Shown here: piece by piece, positions 1 to 5,337 of the stretch
Layout of the letters: each line of letters opens with the position of its first letter
Numbering within the stretch: position 1 is the first letter of the stretch
Assembly (NCBI GenBank): GCA_007120565.1
Contig: SKNK01000059.1
Coordinates: 1 to 6,364, forward strand
Direction of reading: 5' to 3'
Source: Nitriliruptoraceae bacterium
GTDB lineage: Bacteria > Actinomycetota > Nitriliruptoria > Nitriliruptorales > Nitriliruptoraceae
DNA length: 6,364 nucleotides
Notes under the pieces: generated by a model
What the model was told of the DNA's origin: nothing
The model's database searches: none
What the model saw: the letters and a program-made list of their open reading frames with translations, nothing else
Position numbers and translations under genes: made by a program

Positions 1-3000
1 GGGAGTGAGCGAGGTGCCTCGGAGCCGGGCGATGGCAGCGATCCGGGGGCCTCGGACGCCGGTGATGGCAGCCATCCAGACGGTGCCGACGTCGACGCGA
101 ACAGCGATCCCGCGGGCCCGGATGCTGATGCCGGCGCTGACCCCGACGGTTCTGACCCCGACGGCTCTGACCCCGACGGTTCTGACCCCGGAAGCTCCGA
201 CCCGGGTGACGGTTCGGATCCGACGGGCCACGAGGTGCAGGATCTGATCGCCGGCGACCTGCAGGAGCTCGAAGGCAACGGCTCGCCCGAGTCCGGTTCT
301 GGCGGGGGTGAGGGCGTACTTGGCACGCGCGACCCGGATAGCCCCGGCAACAACGATCAAGGCGTTGCCGACCCGGTCAACAGCCGAACCGGAGCGTTCG
401 TGACCGCCGGGGTCGACCTGGTCCGTCAGGTGCCTGGGCAGTCACTGGTGCTCGGGCGGAGCTACGCATCGACGGACCGGCGGACGGGGCCCCTCGGGCG
501 TGGGTGGACCCACGCGTACGACGTGGGGATCGAGCGTGACGGAGGCACCACCATCCTGGTTCGCGCCGAGAACGGCTATCGCGTGGCCTTCGACGTCGAC
601 GAGGGATCCGGTGACATCTCGTCGCCACCGGGGATCACCTCCACCCTGACGCGCGTCGATGGGGGCTTCGAACTCGCTCGCCGCGATGGCCGAACCATCT
701 CCTTCGACAGCGACGGTCGCGCGGTCGAGTTCCGCGATCCCAACGGCTACACCAAGCAACTGGAGTACGGCTCGGACGGTCTGCTCCGGATGGTGAGATC
801 CGCTGGCGAGTCCATCAGCTTCACCTACGACGGCGAGCAGCTCGTCGAGGCACGGCTCTCCGACGGGCGTAGTGTCAGCTACCGCTACGAGGGTGACCTG
901 CTCGTCGAGGTCATCGACCTGCGGGGGAACAGCGAACGCTACCGCTACGACAGCGACGGTCGCGTCGAGCGGGTCGTCGACAACGCGGGCAACCTCGTTG
1001 TTGAGAACACCTATGACGACGACCACCGGGTCATCGCTCAGACCGATGCTTTCGGCTTCAGCTACGCGCTCACCTACAACCGCGACGGCGCATACGACGT
1101 CACGACCTACACCGACCCACGCGGCGAGCAGCACTCGTACGTCTACAGCGGGCATCGGCTGGTGCGGTTCCGAGATGCGCTCGGGCGCACGACCGACTAC
1201 CGCTACGACGACGACCTGAACCTCGTCGAGATCGAGCACCCCAACGACACCCGCACGCAGATCCGCTACGACGGGCGAGGCTTCCCGACGCGGGTCGTCG
1301 ACGCCGAAGGGCAACGCACCGACCTGAGGTGGGGCGACAACGCCACCCTCGTGCAGTTCACGGACGCCGAGGGTGCGGAGAGCTCGTTCACCTATGACGA
1401 CGGTGGCAACCTCCTGACGGTGGAGGCTCCGGACGGTGCCACGACGACCTACGCGTACGACGAACCCGGCCTTCTGACGGAGGTCATCGACCCCCTCGGT
1501 GCCACGACGACCTACGAGCGAGACGACCTTGGGCAGGTCACGGCGGTCGTCACTGCAACGGATGGGCGGGTCGAGCTCACCTACGACGACGCCGGCAACG
1601 TGGTGACGGTGATCGACCCGGACGGGTTCGTCGCTGGCAACGATCCGGGCGATCACACCTGGACGTTGGCCTGGAACGAAGCCCACCGCTTGGTGGCACT
1701 CACCGACCCACTCGGAGGAGAGACGAACTACTCCTACGACGCGATGTCGAGGCTCACGTCGGTGACGCAAGCCAACGGCAGCCGCACGGTGTACGACTAC
1801 GACGCGCGAGGCCAGCTCACCGAGGTTGTGGCCCCCGATGGCACGAAGACGCGTTATCTCTGGGACGCGGTCGGCAACCTGCTTCAGCGGACCGACCCCA
1901 CCGGCGCGGTCACCCGGTACGGGTATGACGCCGTCGGGCAGCTGGTCGGGGTGGTGTCCCCGGCCAACCAACGGTGGGTCTACCGCTACGACGAGGTGGG
2001 CAACCTCGTCGAGATGATCACCCCCGAGGGTGTTGAGGCGGACGATGACACCACCGGTCGGGTCGAGGTGTCCTACGACGCCGTTGGAAGGCCTACCGCT
2101 GTGGCGCCATCCGATGCACCACACGTCACGATGGAGTGGACGCCAACGGGCCGGATGGCCGCCATGGAGGATGCACTCGGCACCGAGGTCCTGCGCTACG
2201 ACGGCCTTGGCCGCCTCATCGAAGCGGCGCGAGGTGAGCAGAGCAGCACCTACGACTACGACCTCGCCGGCAACCTCATCGAGCGGACGGTCGACGGCAG
2301 GTCGACCGAGTACACCTACGACGCCGAGCGTCGCCTCACGTCGGTCGAGTCCGATGAGCTGAGCGCCGAGTACTCCTACGACGCGTCTGGGCGGATGGTC
2401 GAGTCCATGTTCGGCAACGGGACACGCACGGAGGCGGCGTGGGACGCCGCCGGGCGGATCCTCAAGGTGACCCACCGGGACGCTGACGACCAGTTGCTCG
2501 ACAGCATCTCCTACGGCTACGACGCCGCGGGTAACCCGCGCGAGGTCCGGAGCATGGATGAGGTCCTCCGCCACCGGTACGACGACCTGGACCGGCTGGT
2601 CCAGTCGACCGTCGTATCACGCGGGACGGGCACCGAACTCGCCCAGTGGACCTACCAGTACGACGATGCGGGTCGGCGTGTGGCAGAGCGCGGCCCTGAC
2701 GGTGGCGTGACGCTCCTGCGGTATGCGGCCGGTGACCAGCTCCGAGAGGTGGAACACCCTGACGGCTCGATCACCGAGTTCGAGTACGACGCGAGTGGTC
2801 GCCGTGTCGCCGCAGGCGACGATCGGTTCGTGTTCGATGTGCTGGACCGTCTGGTCGAGCACCAGGTCGATGGGAGCACCTTCGAGTTCGAGCATGATGG
2901 GTTCGGTCGTCGGGTCTCCGAGACCGTGGACGGCCAGGCCGCTCGCTCCTACCGGTGGGACCCGAACGCGCCGAACTACCAGCTGGCGGCGCTGAGCGGA

Positions 3001-3957
3001 CCGAACGATCCCGACCAGCACCTCACCCTGCTGCCCTTCGCCGGCACCCTCGGCGCGCACGCGGATGGCGTGACCAGCTACCTCCACGCTGACGGGCTCG
3101 GTAGCACCATCGCCACGACCACGGGGGACGGGCAGGCCGGATGGCGCTACGGGTACGAGCCGTTCGGCCAGGAGCGATCCGCCGAACAGCTCGCGGATGA
3201 TGCTCCCGCGGCCGTCCTCCGGTTCACCGGCGAACTCCTGGACGAGAGCACCGGCAACTACCACCTTCGCTTGCGGGAGTACGACCCGGCGCTCGGGCAG
3301 TTCGCCTCGCTCGACCCCGCGGGCTCCTTCATCGATCGCCCGTACACCAACCAGTACGCCTACGTCGACAACCGACCGACGGTCTGGACCGACCCCTCAG
3401 GCGCTTGCCCCTTCTGCGCGGTCGTTGGTGCAGGGATCGGTGCCGCGGTCGGCGCGACGACGAGCATCGTGACCCAGGTTGCGTCGGGTGACGACATCAA
3501 CTGGAGAGAGGTGGGTACCGCAGCGGCTGGCGGCGCGGTCGCCGGTGGTCTCGCTGGCTTGACCGGTGGTGCTTCGCTGGCCACGGGCGCGTTGATCGGT
3601 TCCGGGACCTCGGTCATCGGCAACGGGGTGACCCAGGGGTTGGACATCGCCTTCAACGACGGCAGTTGGAGCTGGGGCGACATGGCGTTCGCCGGGGTTA
3701 CGGGAGCGGCTGGCGGTGCCATCGCGCAACCGTTCGGCGCATCACTGCGTGCGCCGGTCCCACGGGGTCTCGGCATGAGTCCAGAGGGGGCATCCGCCGT
3801 CGTGAGTACGACCATGGCGCCCTACAATTTCAGCGCCGGGGCCCTCTACGGGATCTTCACCGCTGACGGTCCCGGTAAGACGGTCGGAGCCGTGGAACGG
3901 CCGTCCCCCGAAGGCTCGGGTAGCTCCGCGCCGATCTCCGCCGCGAGAAGTGGGTGA
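1..3957 (+). CDS. RHS/YD-repeat protein with RHS-associated core and Gly/Ala-rich tail (5' partial)
   Basis: Frame 1 is open from base 1 to the TGA at 3955-3957 (1318 visible codons), so the true start lies upstream. The GTG at 235 has no Shine-Dalgarno and sits inside coding-like sequence. Domains by visible codon: 1-120 Asp/Gly/Ser/Pro-rich linker; about 124-200 DUF6531-like entry domain (DPVNSRTGAF, then RSYAST and LGRGWTHAYD); 235-989 about 30 YD repeats; 1027-1134 RHS-associated core (LRFTGELLDESTGNYHLRLR, then YDPALGQFASLDP, closing with DPSG); 1135-1318 a Gly/Ala-rich tail. In known RHS/Tc proteins the YD repeats spiral into a beta-cage that encloses the C-terminal effector, which is released by autoproteolysis near the end of the core. 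Cage assembly and a surface or secreted polymorphic-toxin role are inferred from the family. A WapA-like surface protein is the main alternative. The protein is acidic, has four lysines, and has only two cysteines, both in CPFC just after the core. The next gene abuts the stop codon. Confidence 0.95.
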   Translation, partial: GSERGASEPGDGSDPGASDAGDGSHPDGADVDANSDPAGPDADAGADPDGSDPDGSDPDGSDPGSSDPGDGSDPTGHEVQDLIAGDLQELEGNGSPESGSGGGEGVLGTRDPDSPGNNDQGVADPVNSRTGAFVTAGVDLVRQVPGQSLVLGRSYASTDRRTGPLGRGWTHAYDVGIERDGGTTILVRAENGYRVAFDVDEGSGDISSPPGITSTLTRVDGGFELARRDGRTISFDSDGRAVEFRDPNGYTKQLEYGSDGLLRMVRSAGESISFTYDGEQLVEARLSDGRSVSYRYEGDLLVEVIDLRGNSERYRYDSDGRVERVVDNAGNLVVENTYDDDHRVIAQTDAFGFSYALTYNRDGAYDVTTYTDPRGEQHSYVYSGHRLVRFRDALGRTTDYRYDDDLNLVEIEHPNDTRTQIRYDGRGFPTRVVDAEGQRTDLRWGDNATLVQFTDAEGAESSFTYDDGGNLLTVEAPDGATTTYAYDEPGLLTEVIDPLGATTTYERDDLGQVTAVVTATDGRVELTYDDAGNVVTVIDPDGFVAGNDPGDHTWTLAWNEAHRLVALTDPLGGETNYSYDAMSRLTSVTQANGSRTVYDYDARGQLTEVVAPDGTKTRYLWDAVGNLLQRTDPTGAVTRYGYDAVGQLVGVVSPANQRWVYRYDEVGNLVEMITPEGVEADDDTTGRVEVSYDAVGRPTAVAPSDAPHVTMEWTPTGRMAAMEDALGTEVLRYDGLGRLIEAARGEQSSTYDYDLAGNLIERTVDGRSTEYTYDAERRLTSVESDELSAEYSYDASGRMVESMFGNGTRTEAAWDAAGRILKVTHRDADDQLLDSISYGYDAAGNPREVRSMDEVLRHRYDDLDRLVQSTVVSRGTGTELAQWTYQYDDAGRRVAERGPDGGVTLLRYAAGDQLREVEHPDGSITEFEYDASGRRVAAGDDRFVFDVLDRLVEHQVDGSTFEFEHDGFGRRVSETVDGQAARSYRWDPNAPNYQLAALSGPNDPDQHLTLLPFAGTLGAHADGVTSYLHADGLGSTIATTTGDGQAGWRYGYEPFGQERSAEQLADDAPAAVLRFTGELLDESTGNYHLRLREYDPALGQFASLDPAGSFIDRPYTNQYAYVDNRPTVWTDPSGACPFCAVVGAGIGAAVGATTSIVTQVASGDDINWREVGTAAAGGAVAGGLAGLTGGASLATGALIGSGTSVIGNGVTQGLDIAFNDGSWSWGDMAFAGVTGAAGGAIAQPFGASLRAPVPRGLGMSPEGASAVVSTTMAPYNFSAGALYGIFTADGPGKTVGAVERPSPEGSGSSAPISAARSG
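139..198 (+). repeat. 15-bp tandem repeats encoding DPDGS
   Basis: Three nearly identical in-frame 15-bp units (139-153, 154-168, 169-183) differ at a single C/T position and encode Asp-Pro-Asp-Gly-Ser. A fourth degenerate unit (184-198) encodes DPGSS. They lie in the longer Asp/Gly/Ser/Pro linker ahead of the RHS entry domain. Because the unit is a multiple of three, slippage would change the linker length without breaking the frame. The role is unknown. A flexible spacer or a calcium-binding acidic stretch are both possible. Confidence 0.9.
703..2967 (+). repeat. YD-repeat array of the RHS gene
   Basis: This stretch encodes about 30 degenerate repeats of roughly 20-21 residues with the pattern Tyr-Asp, two or three residues, Gly-Arg/Asn-Leu, then a turn containing Asp-Pro or Asp-Gly and an aromatic before the next YD (for example YDAVGQLVGVV, YDEVGNLVEMI). 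Most of the array is diverged at the DNA level. One exact 19-bp copy survives at 1435-1453 and 1498-1516, exactly 63 bp (21 codons) apart, consistent with local duplication of one unit. In characterised RHS and TcC proteins such repeats form the wall of the beta-cage. Confidence 0.93.
3079..3402 (+). other. RHS repeat-associated core domain (within the RHS CDS)
   Basis: Codons 1027-1134 carry the conserved signature of the RHS-associated core: YLHADGLGSTIATT, then GYEPFGQE, then LRFTGELLD, GNYHLRLREYDP, GQFASLDP, NQYAYVDNRPTVWTDPSG. In the family this region plugs the cage and contains the aspartyl autoprotease that frees the C-terminal effector at a DPxG-L type site. Here the residue after DPSG is Ala instead of the usual Leu, so the exact cleavage point is uncertain. 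Everything downstream is the variable tail. Confidence 0.93.
3403..3954 (+). other. Post-core variable tail with glycine zippers (within the RHS CDS)
   Basis: The 184 residues after DPSG begin with ACPFC and continue into Gly/Ala-rich hydrophobic stretches. Glycines at codons 1143, 1147 and 1151, and again at 1178, 1182, 1186 and 1190, give two GxxxG zipper runs separated by a polar GDDINWREVG segment. A third Gly/Ala stretch follows around codons 1229-1240. The last 80 or so residues are Pro/Ser/Gly-rich and end in SAARSG. Segments like this commonly precede the toxin domain in polymorphic toxins, but no enzymatic toxin motif is recognisable afterwards. The tail may itself act on membranes, may carry a novel short effector, or may have lost its toxin. 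No choice can be made from sequence alone. Confidence 0.7.
3945..3950 (+). promoter_or_regulatory. Candidate ribosome binding site for the downstream membrane protein
   Basis: GAGAAG lies inside the last codons of the RHS gene, seven bases before the GTG at 3958. A second purine-rich candidate, GGTGAG at 3953-3958, would instead serve the ATG at 3964 with a five-base gap. Both are weak, so translation of the second gene probably depends on coupling to termination of the RHS gene. Confidence 0.4.
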
Positions 3958-5115
3958 GTGAGGATGCACACGACGCCACCGGCGAGGACCACCTACTCCA
4001 AGATGATGCTGGTCGCCATCTGGGTGTTCCCGGTGCTGTTCCTTCCCATCGGTGTGGCCGTGTACCTCCAGGACGGCGGCGTGGCCTTCCTGGCGTTGGG
4101 GATCCTGCTCGTGCTGGGCTGCGGCTACTGCCTGTTCCGACTCCATCGCGCCGAGCTGGTGGTGGACGCCGATGGCACCTTGAGGATGTCATCGATGGTC
4201 AAGGCCAGCGTCGATCTGAACAGCCTGCGGGAGGTCGAGCTGACCGCCGGGCTGCCCTACCCGGACATGCACAAGTACGAGTTGGCGTATGACCCGTACC
4301 GGGCGGTCGTGGCGATGGATGCCTCGGGGAACCGTGTCCGGTTCGGATCACGCGGAGGATCCCAGTGGAGCGACCCAGCGCCGATCGTGGCGAGGATCGC
4401 GCACGCGGTGCGCGAGACCGGTGCGCGATGCACGCCTCGCTGCTGGGAAGATCTACATGAGGCCGGCGGGTTGGCGGTGCCGACCTATCCAGAGGCGCTG
4501 ACCGAGCCGCCACCGTCGGCGTGGGACACGCCGATCCGTACCTCGCAACGTCAGCGGACGGCCGTTGCGGTCTCGCAGTGGGCGCTCGCCTCCCTGCCCC
4601 TCGCTGCCTCGGTTGCCGGCGCGTTCGAGGCCGTGGACCACAACCCGGCGATGGCCGCAACGGCTCTCGCCGGGGGGTTGTCCGTGTCTGTTCCCGTGGC
4701 TCTGTACCTGTTCGTGGTGCGCCGTCGAGCCAACGGTGCGTACACGCACATCCGGCAGGACGGACAGGTCGAACAACGCGAACACCTTGGCGGTCGGTTC
4801 CGGCTTCGCCTGCGGGTCGTCGAGGGCAGCGCCAACCTCAGCGACCTTCGGCGCATCGAGTTCGTCCCGGCCACACGGATCCACCGCAAGACCGGCCTGC
4901 CGGAGTGGTGGCGGCTCGAACTGCAGGACTCCCGTGGTGGCCTCGTCCGCTTCGAACTCCTCCACGAGCGCGAGCCGGCCGCGCTGTTGATGCCGCAGCT
5001 GTGCTCGTTCATCGAGGCCAGTGGTCTCACCTTGGACGAGACCACCCACCGCGGGCTGAGTCTGCGTCTCGGTCGCAGACTCACCAACCCCGCTGGTGCC
5101 CCGTTGCTCGCCTGA
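3958..5115 (+). CDS. Four-pass membrane protein with internally duplicated module; candidate immunity partner of the RHS protein
   Basis: The 385-residue protein was not recognised as a named family. Predicted membrane segments are about residues 17-37, 42-61, 204-223 and 232-254. Each pair is followed by a soluble, probably beta-rich domain ending in a helix (about 62-167 and 262-370). The halves align: DADGTLRMSSM with RQDGQVEQREH, VDLNSLREVEL with ANLSDLRRIEF, MDASGNRVRFG with LQDSRGGLVRFEL, and a closing helix in both, so the gene arose by duplication of a TM-pair plus PH-like module. The PH-like fold is inferred from the strand pattern only. The start is GTG 3958, directly after the RHS TGA; ATG 3964 is equally plausible, and ATG 4003 would trim the cytoplasmic lead. 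Immediate downstream placement suggests an immunity role, which is inference. It is longer than most known immunity proteins, so a processing or export accessory role is an alternative. Confidence 0.88.
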   Translation: MRMHTTPPARTTYSKMMLVAIWVFPVLFLPIGVAVYLQDGGVAFLALGILLVLGCGYCLFRLHRAELVVDADGTLRMSSMVKASVDLNSLREVELTAGLPYPDMHKYELAYDPYRAVVAMDASGNRVRFGSRGGSQWSDPAPIVARIAHAVRETGARCTPRCWEDLHEAGGLAVPTYPEALTEPPPSAWDTPIRTSQRQRTAVAVSQWALASLPLAASVAGAFEAVDHNPAMAATALAGGLSVSVPVALYLFVVRRRANGAYTHIRQDGQVEQREHLGGRFRLRLRVVEGSANLSDLRRIEFVPATRIHRKTGLPEWWRLELQDSRGGLVRFELLHEREPAALLMPQLCSFIEASGLTLDETTHRGLSLRLGRRLTNPAGAPLLA

Positions 5116-5139
5116 GTCGTGCGGGAACGGCCAGGTCCG

Positions 5140-5151
5140 GACGGCGCCGTC
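5140..5151. repeat. Perfect 12-bp palindrome after the membrane-protein stop
   Basis: GACGGCGCCGTC reads identically on both strands and begins 25 bases after the TGA at 5113-5115. It could be a GC-rich hairpin contributing to transcription end, or a dimeric protein-binding site. There is no T-run after it, which is not unusual for high-GC actinobacteria but leaves the role open. Confidence 0.5.
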
Positions 5152-5175
5152 AGCGAACCCGACGGGCTGATCGGT

Positions 5176-5216
5176 GGCCGGTCACCCTAAGGGGTGATGT
5201 CCTTTCGGACCAGGCC
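5176..5216 (+). terminator. Candidate terminator or structured element (nested inverted repeats)
   Basis: GGCCGGTC (5176-5183) can pair with GACC-A-GGCC (5208-5216), an 8-bp stem with one bulged A. Inside it, TCACCC (5182-5187) and GGGTGA (5192-5197) form a 6-bp hairpin with a TAAG loop, and GTCC/GGAC (5199-5202 and 5207-5210) forms a small one. The inner hairpins in full length compete with the outer stem. No U-tract follows. A rho-independent-like terminator for the RHS and membrane-protein unit is the simplest reading. Confidence 0.3.
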
Positions 5217-5253
5217 GGCGCCCAAGTGGACGGCGGTCCAACCGTTCCACCGG

Positions 5254-5259
5254 TATCCT
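5254..5259 (+). promoter_or_regulatory. Possible minus-10 hexamer for the lipoprotein gene
   Basis: TATCCT matches the loose actinobacterial minus-10 pattern TANNNT and would start transcription about 70 bases before the ATG. No convincing minus-35 hexamer is seen 16-19 bases upstream, so this is only a candidate. Confidence 0.22.
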
Positions 5260-5270
5260 GTCCAGCTTGG

Positions 5271-5298
5271 CGTGTCACGGGCACGATCGCGTGTCATG
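5271..5298 (+). repeat. Short direct repeat CGTGTCAYG in the lipoprotein upstream region
   Basis: CGTGTCACG (5271-5279) recurs as CGTGTCATG (5290-5298), 19 bases apart. The first copy is also a near-perfect dyad (CGTG-T-CACG). The position just downstream of the possible minus-10 and upstream of the ribosome binding site would suit a repressor operator, but this is inferred from position and symmetry only. Confidence 0.35.
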
Positions 5299-5303
5299 TC
5301 TCT

Positions 5304-5317
5304 CTACCTAGCGGTAG
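5304..5317 (+). repeat. Small hairpin in the lipoprotein 5' leader
   Basis: CTACC (5304-5308) and GGTAG (5313-5317) can pair around the loop TAGC. The hairpin ends ten bases before the Shine-Dalgarno, so it leaves the ribosome site exposed. The stem is only 5 bp and may have no function. Confidence 0.3.
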
Positions 5318-5327
5318 CGACAACGAC

Positions 5328-5332
5328 GGAGG
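5328..5332 (+). promoter_or_regulatory. Shine-Dalgarno of the lipoprotein gene
   Basis: A full GGAGG sits five bases before the ATG at 5338. It is the strongest ribosome binding site in the window and decides the start, since ATG 5362 and GTG 5365 in the same frame have no comparable site. Confidence 0.8.
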
Positions 5333-5337
5333 ATGGG

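Larger units (their letters stand above)
5116..5337. other. Intergenic region between the membrane protein and lipoprotein genes
   Basis: These 222 bases hold no supported gene on either strand; the open frames crossing them are extensions of shadow frames. The region holds a 12-bp palindrome, a cluster of inverted repeats, a short direct repeat, a possible minus-10 hexamer, a small hairpin near the start of the next gene and a strong Shine-Dalgarno. It most likely contains the end of the RHS transcript and the promoter of the lipoprotein gene. Confidence 0.7.

Noticed and set aside
235..237. GTG as the start of the RHS protein
   Set aside because: No Shine-Dalgarno precedes it and the same frame is open with linker-like composition back to base 1, so the start lies upstream of the window.
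5..247. An 80-codon plus-strand frame rich in TPTVLTPT repeats
   Set aside because: Its repeats are the out-of-frame reading of the DPDGS units. Frame 1 over the same bases continues seamlessly into the RHS domain.
442..2574. A 710-codon open frame on the minus strand opposite the RHS gene
   Set aside because: It mirrors the YD array: antisense of Tyr-Asp and Asp-Gly codons gives runs of Val, Ala and Arg with no domain-like pattern. GC-rich third positions suppress stop codons on the opposite strand, and the sense frame has unmistakable RHS signatures.
703..2967. Regular short-period repeats as a CRISPR array
   Set aside because: The periodicity is in the protein (YD repeats), the DNA copies are diverged, and there are no identical repeats with unique spacers of CRISPR size.
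2617..3264. A 215-codon minus-strand open frame
   Set aside because: It is antisense to the end of the YD array and the RHS core, with the same Val/Arg-rich shadow composition and no ribosome binding site.
5123..5151. GGGAAC followed by GTC as an ECF sigma-factor promoter
   Set aside because: The spacing from GAAC to GTC is 20 bases, longer than the usual 16-18, and it sits immediately after a stop codon and overlaps the palindrome.
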